NCBI GenBank assembly: GCA_044866075.1
Contig: JBIOTQ010000123.1
Coordinates: 1 to 36,762, forward strand
Direction of reading: 5' to 3'
Source: JBASRP01 sp044866075
Lineage (GTDB): Bacteria; Actinomycetota; AC-67
Length of the DNA: 36,762 nt
The notes beneath the pieces were generated by a model. That model did not search any database. It saw only the letters and a program-made list of their open reading frames with translations, and was not told where the DNA came from. The position numbers and the translations under genes were made by a program. Below, piece after piece: positions 1 to 6,989 of the stretch (position 1 is the stretch's first letter; each line of letters opens with the position of its first letter).

Positions 1-39
1 CCCGAAGCCAGGGTGGCCGGGCCCAGAGGAGGGTCTGCA

Positions 40-888
40 GTGAACAAGAACGTCATAAAGACGTTCGTTTTCATGGCGGCACTGAGCGGCCTGCTTCTTG
101 CCGGCGGCCAGATCATCGGCGGCTCGCGGGGGTTGACCATCGCCCTCGGTCTTGCGGCGCTCATGAACCTCGGTACGTATTGGGCTTCCGATCGACTTGT
201 GATCGCGATGACGAGGTCCAAGCCAGTCACGGAACAGGAGGCGCCGTGGCTCTACCGCATCGTGCGGAACCTGACGCAGCGTGCGGGCATGCCGATGCCG
301 AAGCTCTACATCATGCCGGCCTCGCAGCCGAACGCCTTCGCAACTGGGCGGAACCCGGAACATGCAGCCGTCGCGGTAACCGAAGGCATCTTGAATGTTC
401 TGGATGAGCGAGAACTCGAAGGCGTGCTCGCACACGAGCTTGCGCATGTGAGGAACCGCGACATCTTAATAGGCGCAGCGGCCGCCACGATCGCATCCGC
501 CATCAGCTACCTAGGCTATGCGTTGTTCTTCCTGGGAGGCTCGGGGGATGATGATGATTCCCCGTTGGGTGGCGCAGGCATGCTTCTTTTCATCATCCTG
601 GCCCCTATCGCAGCCTTGCTGATCCAGATGGCTGTCTCGCGATCGCGCGAGTCGCAGGCGGATCGGTCGGGCGCCGAGCTCCTGGGCGACGCGACGCCGC
701 TTGCCAACGCGCTCGTGAAGATCGACGCGGCCGCTCGACAGACCCCAGTACCGAATGTGAACCCGTCCGTCTCCCACGTGTTCCTCCAGAACCCACTCCG
801 TGGACAGGGCGTCACGAAGCTCTTCATGAGCCACCCGCCGCTCGAGGAGCGCCTCGAGCAGCTGCGCGAGCTCGGCGCGAAGGTCTAG
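40..888 (+). CDS. htpX: HtpX-family membrane zinc metalloprotease
   Basis: M48B protease that degrades misfolded or damaged membrane proteins from the inner face of the cytoplasmic membrane. The 282-residue product has two N-terminal hydrophobic segments (about residues 8-28 and 31-48), the zinc site HELAH at 132-136, two more hydrophobic stretches (about 145-170 and 180-200), and the motif SRESQAD that supplies the third ligand Glu. I chose the GTG at 40 because AGAGGAGGG lies 6 nt upstream; an in-frame GTG at 13 has no such site. Length is normal for HtpX. A strong GC hairpin follows the stop, so the gene is probably transcribed alone. Identity is confident. Confidence 0.95.
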   Translation: MNKNVIKTFVFMAALSGLLLAGGQIIGGSRGLTIALGLAALMNLGTYWASDRLVIAMTRSKPVTEQEAPWLYRIVRNLTQRAGMPMPKLYIMPASQPNAFATGRNPEHAAVAVTEGILNVLDERELEGVLAHELAHVRNRDILIGAAAATIASAISYLGYALFFLGGSGDDDDSPLGGAGMLLFIILAPIAALLIQMAVSRSRESQADRSGAELLGDATPLANALVKIDAAARQTPVPNVNPSVSHVFLQNPLRGQGVTKLFMSHPPLEERLEQLRELGAKV

Positions 889-905
889 CGCAGGGCGCAT
901 CGACC

Positions 906-932
906 GCGGCCCCGGCCGAAGGCCGGGGCCGC
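906..932 (+). terminator. GC-rich terminator-like hairpin after htpX
   Basis: A perfect 12-bp inverted repeat (906-917 with 921-932) with a 3-nt GAA loop begins 17 nt after the htpX stop. There is no proper T tract after it (CTCGCTTTG), so it may act as an imperfect intrinsic terminator or as a 3'-end stabiliser. Confidence 0.6.
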
Positions 933-1109
933 TCGCTTTGCTCGGTGCCGTTTGATTCGTCGCGCCCGTTTCGGTTTGTCCGATTACCGCACGCGCGCGA
1001 CGCTCGCGCTGTATCGGTGCGTCCCGTTTCGGAACCACGCCCCCTCGCCGCTCGTTGGCCAAGCGGAAGGATTCATCGCTCGAAGCGTCGAAAACGAGCG
1101 GTCTCCTCG

Positions 1110-2273
1110 ATGGAGCCGGGTGGAACGAGCGGGAGGTCTCCTCTGCAACGCAAGCGCACCGTCGGCGCAGCGGTCGCGATCGCCGCGACGCTGACGCTCC
1201 TCGCCCCGGCCGCAGCTCGGGCCGGCGACTGCTTGATCGGGCAGCTCCTCTGCTCATCGCCTTCTCCCTCGCCCTCACCGTCGAAGTCGCCGACGAAGTC
1301 GACGGCACCCAAACCCAAGCCCAAGCCGAAACCGTCCTCGTCCGCGAGCGCGACGCCGAAGCCGAAGGGTCCCGCTCCCGCGCCGTTCACCGGATTGCGT
1401 TCCTCGATCGGCTACGTGCTCGACATCGCAGGGACCGCGCGCAACACGCAGCACCTCCTCGACCTTCTCGGCCTCGTGAAGCCGGCCGGCGTCCCGCTGA
1501 CGCAGGCCGAATTGTCGCGCGGCTTCGGCCGGTTCCCGGTTCTCGGCTACGTCTGGTACCACAACGACTACGGCGCGCCGCGCTACGAGCCGTACTTCCA
1601 CCTGCACGAAGGCGTTGACCTCTTCGCGGTCGCCGGTACGCCCGTGAGCGCGTGCGTGGACGGCGTCATACGTAAGCTCGCCGACGGCACCATCGGCGGC
1701 ATCTCCTTCTGGCTCGACGGAGACGACGGCGTCACCTACTACTACGGACACCTTCGCGGATACGCGCCGGGTCTCGTCGCCGGGAAGCGTGTCCGCGTGG
1801 GTGAGGTCCTCGGCTACGTTGGCGACACCGGCGTCGCGCTCGGCACGTATCCACATCTTCACTTCGAGATGCACCCGCATGGCGGCCTGCCGGTCACCCC
1901 GAAACCGACGCTCGACGCGTGGCTGAACAACGCCGAAACGAGCGCCGTCGACGCCTACCGCCGTCTCGTCGAATTCAACGCGCTCAACCGGATCGGCGCC
2001 GCTCGGTGGCAACGCGTCTTCGACCTGATGCGCGAGCCGGCCGCGCCGGTTCCGGCGCTGTGGCCGCTTGCGCTGGACCCGTCGGGGTCATCGCTCGGCC
2101 TCGACATGGCGTTCGCCGCGCTCGCGTGGGGGAGCGACCCGGATGTCGGTTCCCTGTCCTCGAACTTCGTCGACGAGTCGGCGGCGCCGCTCGCGGGATC
2201 GTTTGTCTCGCCGATGCTCCTCGCCCCGTCCGGCGGCAGCGTCTTCGCCGGAGCCGGGATCACGCTCCGCTAG
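1110..2273 (+). CDS. Secreted M23-family (LytM-type) metallopeptidase
   Basis: Probable peptidoglycan-cleaving or cell-wall-remodelling zinc endopeptidase. From the ATG at 1110 the product has 387 residues. A signal peptide with a basic QRKR start and hydrophobic core ends near ARA-GDC. A Ser/Pro/Lys-rich spacer made of SP and KP repeats follows (about residues 48-90). The M23 domain carries H166-x3-D170 and the HLH motif at 249-251, so the active site looks complete. About 110 residues of unrecognised C-terminal sequence follow. Start choice is uncertain: the ATG has no clear Shine-Dalgarno, whereas an in-frame CTG at 1143 sits 6 nt after GGGAGG and would begin exactly at the signal peptide. 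The stop overlaps that of the convergent glycosylase gene. The 220 bp upstream of the gene hold only the htpX hairpin and no recognised riboswitch. Confidence 0.88.
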   Translation: MEPGGTSGRSPLQRKRTVGAAVAIAATLTLLAPAAARAGDCLIGQLLCSSPSPSPSPSKSPTKSTAPKPKPKPKPSSSASATPKPKGPAPAPFTGLRSSIGYVLDIAGTARNTQHLLDLLGLVKPAGVPLTQAELSRGFGRFPVLGYVWYHNDYGAPRYEPYFHLHEGVDLFAVAGTPVSACVDGVIRKLADGTIGGISFWLDGDDGVTYYYGHLRGYAPGLVAGKRVRVGEVLGYVGDTGVALGTYPHLHFEMHPHGGLPVTPKPTLDAWLNNAETSAVDAYRRLVEFNALNRIGAARWQRVFDLMREPAAPVPALWPLALDPSGSSLGLDMAFAALAWGSDPDVGSLSSNFVDESAAPLAGSFVSPMLLAPSGGSVFAGAGITLR

Positions 2274-2899
2274 GCGTCCCCGCCGGGCGTCATCGTCTCG
2301 ACCGCCCGCCAGCAGTACCACGCCGCCGTCGTGCGATACGGACGGAAGCGCTCACCGAGCGCCATCAGCTCCTTCGGCTTCGGTAGGTCCTTGAATCCAT
2401 ATGCGCGCGCGTATCCCTTGCGGACGCCGAAGTCGTCGACCGGCCACACGTCGCCCCGCCGCAGCTGGAACATGAGAAACATCTCCGCCGTCCAGCGGCC
2501 GATGCCGCGCACCGTGACGAGACGCTCGATGAGTTGTTCGTCGGGAAGGCGCGATATCCGATCGAGCGGCAGCGTGCCGTCGAGCACCTTCGTCGCCAGA
2601 TCGCGGATCGACAGGAGCTTGTTCGGCGACAGTCCCGCGCCGCGCAGCGTCTTCTCGCGCGTACGAAGCACCCGTTCTGGGGTCAGGTCACCGTCGTAGA
2701 TCGCGCGGAAGCGGCCGAAGATCGCGGCCGCGGCGGCGCCGGCGAGCTGCTGGTACACGATCGATTCGGCCAGCGCATAGAAGTGATCGTCGGTGCTGCG
2801 CGGGATCCTGCACGGCCCGTGCGCTTTCACGAGCCCGCGCATGACACGATCGCGCCGGGCCAACTCGGCGCTCGCGGCGGCGAAACCCACGCGGGGCAC
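2270..2899 (-). CDS. HhH-GPD DNA-3-methyladenine glycosylase II (AlkA-like)
   Basis: Base-excision repair enzyme that removes alkylated purines from DNA. The 209-residue product contains the helix-hairpin-helix around residues 126-140 (RGIGRWTAEMF) followed by the GPD loop with PVDD at 153-156, whose Asp is the expected catalytic residue. The N-terminal YALAESIVYQQLAG helix is typical of the compact AlkA-like proteins that lack the extra N-terminal domain of E. coli AlkA. It starts at GTG (2899-2897) and is divergent from the ATP-grasp gene, with 56 bp between starts. Its TAG shares the CTAG at 2270-2273 with the M23 gene stop. No iron-sulfur cysteine cluster is present, which argues against an EndoIII or MutY assignment. 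Confidence 0.9.
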   Translation of the reverse strand: MPRVGFAAASAELARRDRVMRGLVKAHGPCRIPRSTDDHFYALAESIVYQQLAGAAAAAIFGRFRAIYDGDLTPERVLRTREKTLRGAGLSPNKLLSIRDLATKVLDGTLPLDRISRLPDEQLIERLVTVRGIGRWTAEMFLMFQLRRGDVWPVDDFGVRKGYARAYGFKDLPKPKELMALGERFRPYRTTAAWYCWRAVETMTPGGDA

Positions 2900-2955
2900 G
2901 GGGCCGGATGATAACCGCGGCGACCGACCCTTCGCCGTGGTGTAATCCCCGCCCT

Positions 2956-3813
2956 ATGAGCGACCGCGCCGACATCTTGCTCGCCACCGCCGCCGAGGCC
3001 CTGGACCGCCTGGAAGACGAGGAGCTCCTCGTCGAGGCGCTCGCCGCGCGCGGCCTGCGAGCGGTGCCCGCGCTCTGGACGGATCCCGCGGTCGACTGGG
3101 AGTCGGCCCGGATGGTGATCATCCGCTACGCCTTCGACTACACGCAGGACCGGGACGGCTTCCTCGCCTGGGCCGAGAAGGTGGAAGCCACGACGTCGCT
3201 ATACAACCCGAGCGCCGTGCTCCGCTGGAACTCGCACAAGGGTTACCTGCGCGAGCTCGAAGCCGACGGCGTGCCGATCGTCCCAACCGTATGGATCGAC
3301 GCGGGGACGGAGGCATCCCTCGCGGACGTCATGGAGGAGCACGACTGGCGCGACGTCGTCGTCAAGCCCGCCGTCGACAACGGAGCGCGCCGTGCGTTGC
3401 GCGTCTCGCGGGAGGAAACCAAACCCGGGCAAGAACATGTGGACTCGGTGCTCGCCAAGAGCGACGTGATGATCCAGCCGTTCATCGTCGCCACCGAGAC
3501 CGTCGGCGAACGCGCGCTGATCCATTTCGACGGCCGCTTCTCGCACGCAATCCGCAAGGATCAGATGCTCTCCGGGCGTCCGTTCTCGTTCGACCGCACG
3601 CCGCTGACCGATCCCGGCGACGGAGAGCTCGCCCTCGCCGAGCGGATCCTGCGCCGCTTCGATCCGCCCCTGCTATACGCGCGCGTCGACACGATCGTCT
3701 CCAACGGCATCGCGATGCTGATGGAGCTCGAGGCCTTCGAGCCCGTTCTGTTCTTCTCGAAGGCGCCCGGCTCGGCCGGCCGGATGGCCGACGCGATCGT
3801 GGCGCACCTTTAG
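2956..3813 (+). CDS. ATP-grasp domain protein (glutathione synthetase/RimK-like fold)
   Basis: Predicted ATP-dependent carboxylate-amine or carboxylate-thiol ligase of unknown substrate. The 285-residue product has an N-terminal pre-ATP-grasp part, then the nucleotide-binding region (DVVVKPAVDNGAR about residues 134-146, MIQPFI about 173-178), and ends with the ATP-grasp hallmark MELEAFEPVLFF, whose Glu residues would bind metal. I preferred the ATG at 2956 to an in-frame ATG at 2908 because homology-like sequence begins there. No Shine-Dalgarno is visible, so the transcript could be leaderless. The stop overlaps convergent yajQ by 4 nt. The specific reaction cannot be named from sequence. 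Confidence 0.8.
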   Translation: MSDRADILLATAAEALDRLEDEELLVEALAARGLRAVPALWTDPAVDWESARMVIIRYAFDYTQDRDGFLAWAEKVEATTSLYNPSAVLRWNSHKGYLRELEADGVPIVPTVWIDAGTEASLADVMEEHDWRDVVVKPAVDNGARRALRVSREETKPGQEHVDSVLAKSDVMIQPFIVATETVGERALIHFDGRFSHAIRKDQMLSGRPFSFDRTPLTDPGDGELALAERILRRFDPPLLYARVDTIVSNGIAMLMELEAFEPVLFFSKAPGSAGRMADAIVAHL

Positions 3814-4304
3814 CGGTAGTTCGTGAACTGAAGCGGGATCCCGAAGTCCTGTTCCTTGAGGAACGCGATCGCGCTCTGCAGGACGTCTTTGCTTTTCCCC
3901 GACACGCGCACCTGATCGTCTTGGATCGACGACTGCACCTTCAAGCCGCTCTGCTTCAGCGACTTCACCATCTCGCGCGCCTTGTCGGTTGAGATCCCCT
4001 GGTTCACGTCGATCGTGATCTTGAACCCCCCGCCGCCCGTCTCCTTCAGCGGCCCGATCTGGAGCGCCTTGAGCGGCACCTGGCGCTTCACGCATTTCTC
4101 CTTGAAGACGTCGACGCCGGCCGTCACGCGGTGATCGGTGTTGGCTTTGATCTCGATCTGGAGATCTCCCGTCCACGCGATCTCCGCGCCGGTGCCCTTG
4201 AAATCGAAGCGCGTCTGGAGTTCTTTCTTCGTCTGGTTGAGGGCGTTGTCGACCTCCTGGCGGTCGACCTTCGACACCACATCGAACGAACTGTCTTTAG
4301 CCAT
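3810..4304 (-). CDS. yajQ: YajQ family nucleotide-binding protein
   Basis: The 164-residue product aligns by eye with YajQ over its whole length: MAKDSSFDVVSKVDRQEVDNA at the start, RFDFKGTGAEI, a central GGGGFKITIDVNQGIS, and the end QDFGIPLQFTNYR. The family forms two RNP-like folds; some members bind cyclic di-GMP or nucleic acids, but the role in actinobacteria is not established. The start ATG follows GGAGGAGAG on the minus strand. It ends tail to tail with the ATP-grasp gene in TTAG at 3810-3813. The next feature upstream is tRNA-Tyr, on the other strand. Confidence 0.95.
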   Translation of the reverse strand: MAKDSSFDVVSKVDRQEVDNALNQTKKELQTRFDFKGTGAEIAWTGDLQIEIKANTDHRVTAGVDVFKEKCVKRQVPLKALQIGPLKETGGGGFKITIDVNQGISTDKAREMVKSLKQSGLKVQSSIQDDQVRVSGKSKDVLQSAIAFLKEQDFGIPLQFTNYR

Positions 4305-4321
4305 AACTCTCCTCCGCGGGA

Positions 4322-4334
4322 CGGTAGACTACCG
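4322..4334 (+). promoter_or_regulatory. Possible tRNA-Tyr -10 element inside a small palindrome
   Basis: TAGACT at 4325-4330 matches the actinobacterial TANNNT -10 form and lies about 30 nt before the tRNA. It is embedded in the inverted repeat CGGTA-GAC-TACCG. No convincing -35 box is visible, and the site also lies just upstream of the divergent yajQ start, so its assignment is tentative. Confidence 0.35.
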
Positions 4335-4360
4335 AACCGCGCTCGCGGGTCGGGCGCCGG

Positions 4361-4442
4361 GGTGGGGTACCCAAGCGGCCAAAGGGGCCTGACTGTAAAT
4401 CAGGTGGCTCAGCCTTCGGAGGTTCGAACCCTCCCCCCACCA
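4361..4442 (+). tRNA. tRNA-Tyr (anticodon GTA)
   Basis: This is a class II tRNA with a long variable arm. The acceptor stem GGTGGGG (4361-4367) pairs with CCCCACC (4435-4441), with discriminator A at 4442. The T arm is GGAGG-TTCGAAC-CCTCC, and anticodon GTA at 4395-4397 sits in the loop CTGTAAA. The 3' CCA is not encoded. Confidence 0.95.
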
Positions 4443-4532
4443 CACGATCGCGCGGCCGCAGGTCTGCTGCGATCACGGTCCGCGTTTATGCGCTCTCGCT
4501 TTCGGGAATAACGCCCGCGAGGTGAGCACGTG

Positions 4533-4655
4533 ATGGGTTTCGTGGTTGCGGTGATCGGATTCCTGGGCGTGCTGGGGGCACTCTTGTGGTTCACCGGCTG
4601 GGCCGAAGAGGAGATCGTTCTCGAGTCGGACCGAATCGAAGCCGAGACGCGCTGA
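4533..4655 (+). CDS. Small single-span membrane protein (40 aa), unknown function
   Basis: A 40-residue reading frame starts at ATG 4533 after a GAGGTGA ribosome site. Residues 3-22 form one hydrophobic helix (GFVVAVIGFLGVLGALLWF), followed by a short acidic tail with EEE and alternating charges that ends in ETR. The layout suggests a membrane peptide with an acidic tail. I recognise no family. The good ribosome site and non-random amino-acid pattern support a real gene, but it could be spurious. A convergent hairpin lies over its stop. Confidence 0.5.
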   Translation: MGFVVAVIGFLGVLGALLWFTGWAEEEIVLESDRIEAETR

Positions 4656-4681
4656 ACGAACCCTCTTGCGTGTTCAGCGCG
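4648..4681. terminator. Bidirectional hairpin between convergent genes
   Basis: A 10-bp inverted repeat (4648-4657 with 4672-4681) with a 14-nt loop covers the stop codons of both the 40-aa gene and the convergent DsbA-like gene. It could end transcription in either direction. It lacks a clear T tract on either side. Confidence 0.5.
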
Positions 4682-5246
4682 CGATGGTGGTTCTCTTGAA
4701 CTCGTTCAGGCGCGTTGCCTGAAGCAGGGAGAGAACCTGCTCGAGGTCGTCGACGCTCCCGCGCTCCATCAGTCGCACGAACACCGCCTCGTCACCCTCG
4801 ATGAAGGTCGGAACCCCGAACACGCTCCAGCGCTCGACGGCTTCCGTGTGCTCCGCGATGAGGGTCGCGCGCGGCTTTCCGCCGGCCACGATCCTCGCGA
4901 CCTCATCCGCGTCGAGTCCCGCTGAGCCCGCGACGTCCCGCAGAACTGAGTCGTCCCTGATGTTGCGGGCCTCATCGTGCCGCGCGGCGAAAGCACCGAG
5001 GTGGAAGGCCGGGAACCCCTCCGGGAAGTTGTCGCGCACCGCCAGGCCCCACTGGAGCGCCAGCACGCCGCTCGTGTACTTGTCGCCCGGCGGGCGATCC
5101 CATGCCGGCGTGTCGCCCTCCGGCACGTGGGCCTGCGAGAGCGAGAACGGCACGTACCGCACCTGCCAGTCCTTCCCGGCCGCGAGTCCAGCCGCTATCG
5201 CCTCGAACGCGTTGCGGGCGAACGGACAGAGATAATCGAACGTCAC
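4674..5246 (-). CDS. DsbA/FrnE-like thioredoxin-fold protein with a single active-site Cys
   Basis: A 190-residue DsbA-type protein with an inserted helical domain, related to the FrnE / 2-hydroxychromene-2-carboxylate isomerase / mycothiol-dependent oxidoreductase group. The active-site segment reads FDYLCPFARN, so the usual second Cys of CPxC is Ala. The cis-Pro loop is present as FGVPTF. There is no signal peptide, so it is probably cytoplasmic and likely works through a low-molecular-weight thiol rather than as a disulfide donor. The annotated start is the GTG at 5246, which leaves only six residues before the Cys. An in-frame CTG at 5264-5262, 6 nt after GGAGG on the minus strand, would add six residues and may be the true start. 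It is divergent from the secreted-protein gene. Confidence 0.8.
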   Translation of the reverse strand: MTFDYLCPFARNAFEAIAAGLAAGKDWQVRYVPFSLSQAHVPEGDTPAWDRPPGDKYTSGVLALQWGLAVRDNFPEGFPAFHLGAFAARHDEARNIRDDSVLRDVAGSAGLDADEVARIVAGGKPRATLIAEHTEAVERWSVFGVPTFIEGDEAVFVRLMERGSVDDLEQVLSLLQATRLNEFKRTTIAR

Positions 5247-5361
5247 GGCGAACGAGCGTGTCAGGATGCACCTCCGGTCTTCATCCCGGCGTCAGCGTAG
5301 CGGGCCGTCTCTCGCCACGTCGCTGCAGGACGGGAACAGGCCATCGTCGAAAGGGAACGCG

Positions 5362-6464
5362 GTGAGAGCTCTGCTTGTTCCGGTCCTGGTCGCCGCCGCC
5401 CTGTGGTGCGTCGTTCCGGCCGGCGCCGCGCCTTCCAACACGGCGATCGTCGCCGTCTACGAGTGCCCGTCCGGTGCATGCGGATCGAACGCCGACCAGC
5501 TTTCGTCCGGCGACATCACGCACGGACTCCTCCGCTTCGACGTCCGAGCCGACGACAATCTCGGCGGACTCCGCTCGCTGCTCCTCGAGGCGATCGGCCC
5601 CACGACACGCAGTGGTCGTGCATCCGTCAGCTGAGTCTCGGAGGGACGAATCACCACCAAGCCTCCATCGAATGGGCGTCTGCCCACTGGCCGTTCCCGG
5701 GGCCCGGCTCGGGCTGCACCGAGTCCCCGCCGCACAAGCACGGCGAGGCGACGCTCAACGGTTCCTTCTCGTTCCGCGTCGTCGCGACCGAGTCCGGCTC
5801 GAACGCGACGCAGAGCTCGTCTCCCTTCGCGCTCCGGCTCGACAATCCGCCGCAGCCACCCGTCTGGCGTGGAGAGCCGTCGGTTGCCGGCGGCGCGGTC
5901 ACTCTCCGCTGGTATCGCAACCCCGAGCCCGACGTGATCGAGTGCCGGTACGTCCGCACCGATGCGGCGGGCCGATCCAAGGTGATCGCGGTGACCGCGT
6001 CGGCCCCCACGAAAACGACCGGCTGCGAGCCCGAACGCGAGGCAACCTTCACGTGCGTCGATCACCCGCCCGGCGGACGGATCCGGTATGTGCTGCAGGC
6101 CTTCCGGACGAGCCCCGGCGGCGATCCGCGATGCAAGACGGTCGCGTCGCCCTGCATCGGTCCGGCTTCGACCACGCCGAAGCAGGTCAGCCTCGCGTCG
6201 AGCGGATCCGGCCCGGTTCCGTCCGCGACCTCGGGCGCCTTGCGGCCCCCCAAGTCGTCGACGCCCGGCGCGACGTCGTCGGGCGCCACGCTCCACGCGA
6301 CGGCGTCGCCGTCCGCGACGCCAACGGTGCACCCAGACGTGTTGGGCGAGCCCCGAACCCACCGACCTGCGCGCGGGGGTCCGCTGGCCGCCGCGTCGCT
6401 CGCGCTGGCCGCGCAGGTCGTCGCGCACGTCATGGCGGCGCGCCGTCCCGGCCGTCGTTCGTGA
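5362..6464 (+). pseudogene. Frameshifted gene for a Cys-rich secreted, C-terminally anchored protein
   Basis: The first part begins at GTG 5362 and encodes a clear signal peptide (VRALLVPVLVAAALWCVVPAGA) followed by mature sequence up to about 5600, after which that frame stops at 5634. The same kind of protein continues in another frame to the TGA at 6464. The switch fits loss of one base in the C run at 5598-5601; one added C would restore a single frame of 368 codons. The product would hold a fibronectin/Ig-like stretch (LDNPPQPPVW and TLRWYRNPEPDVIECRYV), many Cys residues, a Ser/Thr/Pro-rich stalk and a C-terminal transmembrane helix with an RR tail. I do not recognise a family. A sequencing error is as likely as a true mutation. 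Confidence 0.65.
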
Positions 6465-6469
6465 CGGCT

Positions 6470-6485
6470 CGCCCCGGCGGGGGCG
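6470..6485 (+). terminator. Short GC hairpin after the secreted-protein gene
   Basis: CGCCCC (6470-6475) and GGGGCG (6480-6485) form a 6-bp stem with a 4-nt loop, 6 nt after the stop and touching the -10-like box of tRNA-Thr. It has no T tract, so terminator function is only plausible. Confidence 0.35.
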
Positions 6486-6486
6486 A

Positions 6487-6492
6487 TAGAAT
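6487..6492 (+). promoter_or_regulatory. Candidate -10 box for tRNA-Thr
   Basis: TAGAAT matches TANNNT and lies 10 nt before the mature 5' end of tRNA-Thr. The -35 region is not convincing (GTGACG about 20 nt upstream), so only the -10 is reported. Confidence 0.35.
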
Positions 6493-6502
6493 CCAGTGTC
6501 TC

Positions 6503-6578
6503 GCTGGCGTAGCTCAGACGGCAGAGCACGGCCATGGTAAGGCCGGGGTCGCCGGTTCGATTCCGGCCGCCAGCTCCA
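6503..6578 (+). tRNA. tRNA-Thr (anticodon GGT)
   Basis: The acceptor stem GCTGGCG (6503-6509) pairs with CGCCAGC (6568-6574), with discriminator T. The anticodon loop ATGGTAA gives GGT at 6536-6538, and the T arm is GCCGG-TTCGATT-CCGGC. It is the only tRNA in the window with an encoded CCA (6576-6578). tRNA-Met follows 11 nt later, so the two are probably one transcript. Confidence 0.95.
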
Positions 6579-6589
6579 CGCTTGACCTT

Positions 6590-6661
6590 GGCGGGGTAGC
6601 TCAGAGGTAGAGCAAGCGGCTCATAATCGCTGTGTCGGCGGTTCGATTCCGCCCCCCGCTA
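6590..6661 (+). tRNA. tRNA-Met, elongator type (anticodon CAT)
   Basis: The acceptor GGCGGGG (6590-6596) pairs with CCCCGCT (6654-6660) through a G-U at the first pair, with discriminator A. The anticodon loop CTCATAA gives CAT at 6622-6624. There are no GGG/CCC pairs in the anticodon stem, so it is not the initiator. The body resembles actinobacterial elongator Met tRNA, but tRNA-Ile2 with a lysidine-modified CAT cannot be fully excluded by eye. CCA is not encoded. Confidence 0.9.
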
Positions 6662-6699
6662 CGAAACGGCGCGTGTCGCTTCGAGCGAGCAGCCGAGGC

Positions 6700-6705
6700 T
6701 ATACT
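6700..6705 (+). promoter_or_regulatory. Candidate -10 box for rpmG
   Basis: TATACT is a close match to the sigma-A -10 consensus and lies 49 nt before the rpmG start. No good -35 hexamer is found at 16-19 bp, so rpmG may also be read from the tRNA promoter. Confidence 0.4.
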
Positions 6706-6753
6706 TTCGCCCCGTCCCCGGGTTCCCAGCCCGGTGAAACACGGAGGAATCAG

Positions 6754-6918
6754 GTGGCCAAAGCCGATAACCGTCCCGGCATCACCCTCGCCTGCGAGGA
6801 CTGCAAGCGCCGGAACTATCAAACCCAGAAGAACAAGCAGAACGATCGCGACCGCATCGCGCTCAAGAAGTACTGCCCGTGGTGCGGTCATCACACGCAA
6901 CACCGCGAAACCCGCTGA
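6754..6918 (+). CDS. rpmG: 50S ribosomal protein L33, zinc-binding form
   Basis: The 54-residue protein of the large subunit matches L33 throughout (ITLACEDCKRRNYQTQKNK ... LKKYCPWCGHHTQHRETR). Two Cys pairs, CEDC and CPWC, show it is the C+ zinc form. The GTG at 6754 was chosen because AGGAGG ends 8 nt upstream (ACGGAGGAATCAG); upstream in-frame codons overlap the untranslated region. Its place just before the SDR/had genes and the tRNA-Trp-secE-nusG operon matches rpmG2 in mycobacteria. Confidence 0.95.
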   Translation: MAKADNRPGITLACEDCKRRNYQTQKNKQNDRDRIALKKYCPWCGHHTQHRETR

Positions 6919-6945
6919 CATCCCGGCCCGGCGCGGCCTCCTTTT

Positions 6946-6969
6946 GGGGTGGGTGGGTGGAATCGAAGC
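6946..6969 (+). repeat. 24-bp G-rich dispersed repeat, copy A
   Basis: This stretch of three to four G runs separated by single T, followed by GGAATCGAAGC, recurs at 28475-28498 in the 3' end of rplD with one mismatch in 24 bases. It lies between rpmG and the SDR gene, ending 20 nt before the SDR start. The role is unknown. Confidence 0.6.
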
Positions 6970-6989
6970 ATCTAGCACGGGAGGCATAG

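Noticed and set aside
933..1109. Cyclic di-AMP (ydaO-type) riboswitch before the secreted M23 peptidase
   Set aside because: Such switches often precede cell-wall hydrolases in actinobacteria, but I could not find the conserved core motifs; only a short direct repeat CCCGTTTCGG (965-974 and 1023-1032) is visible.
6582..6587. TTGACC between tRNA-Thr and tRNA-Met as a separate promoter
   Set aside because: The matching -10 would fall inside tRNA-Met, and no TANNNT box is at the right distance.
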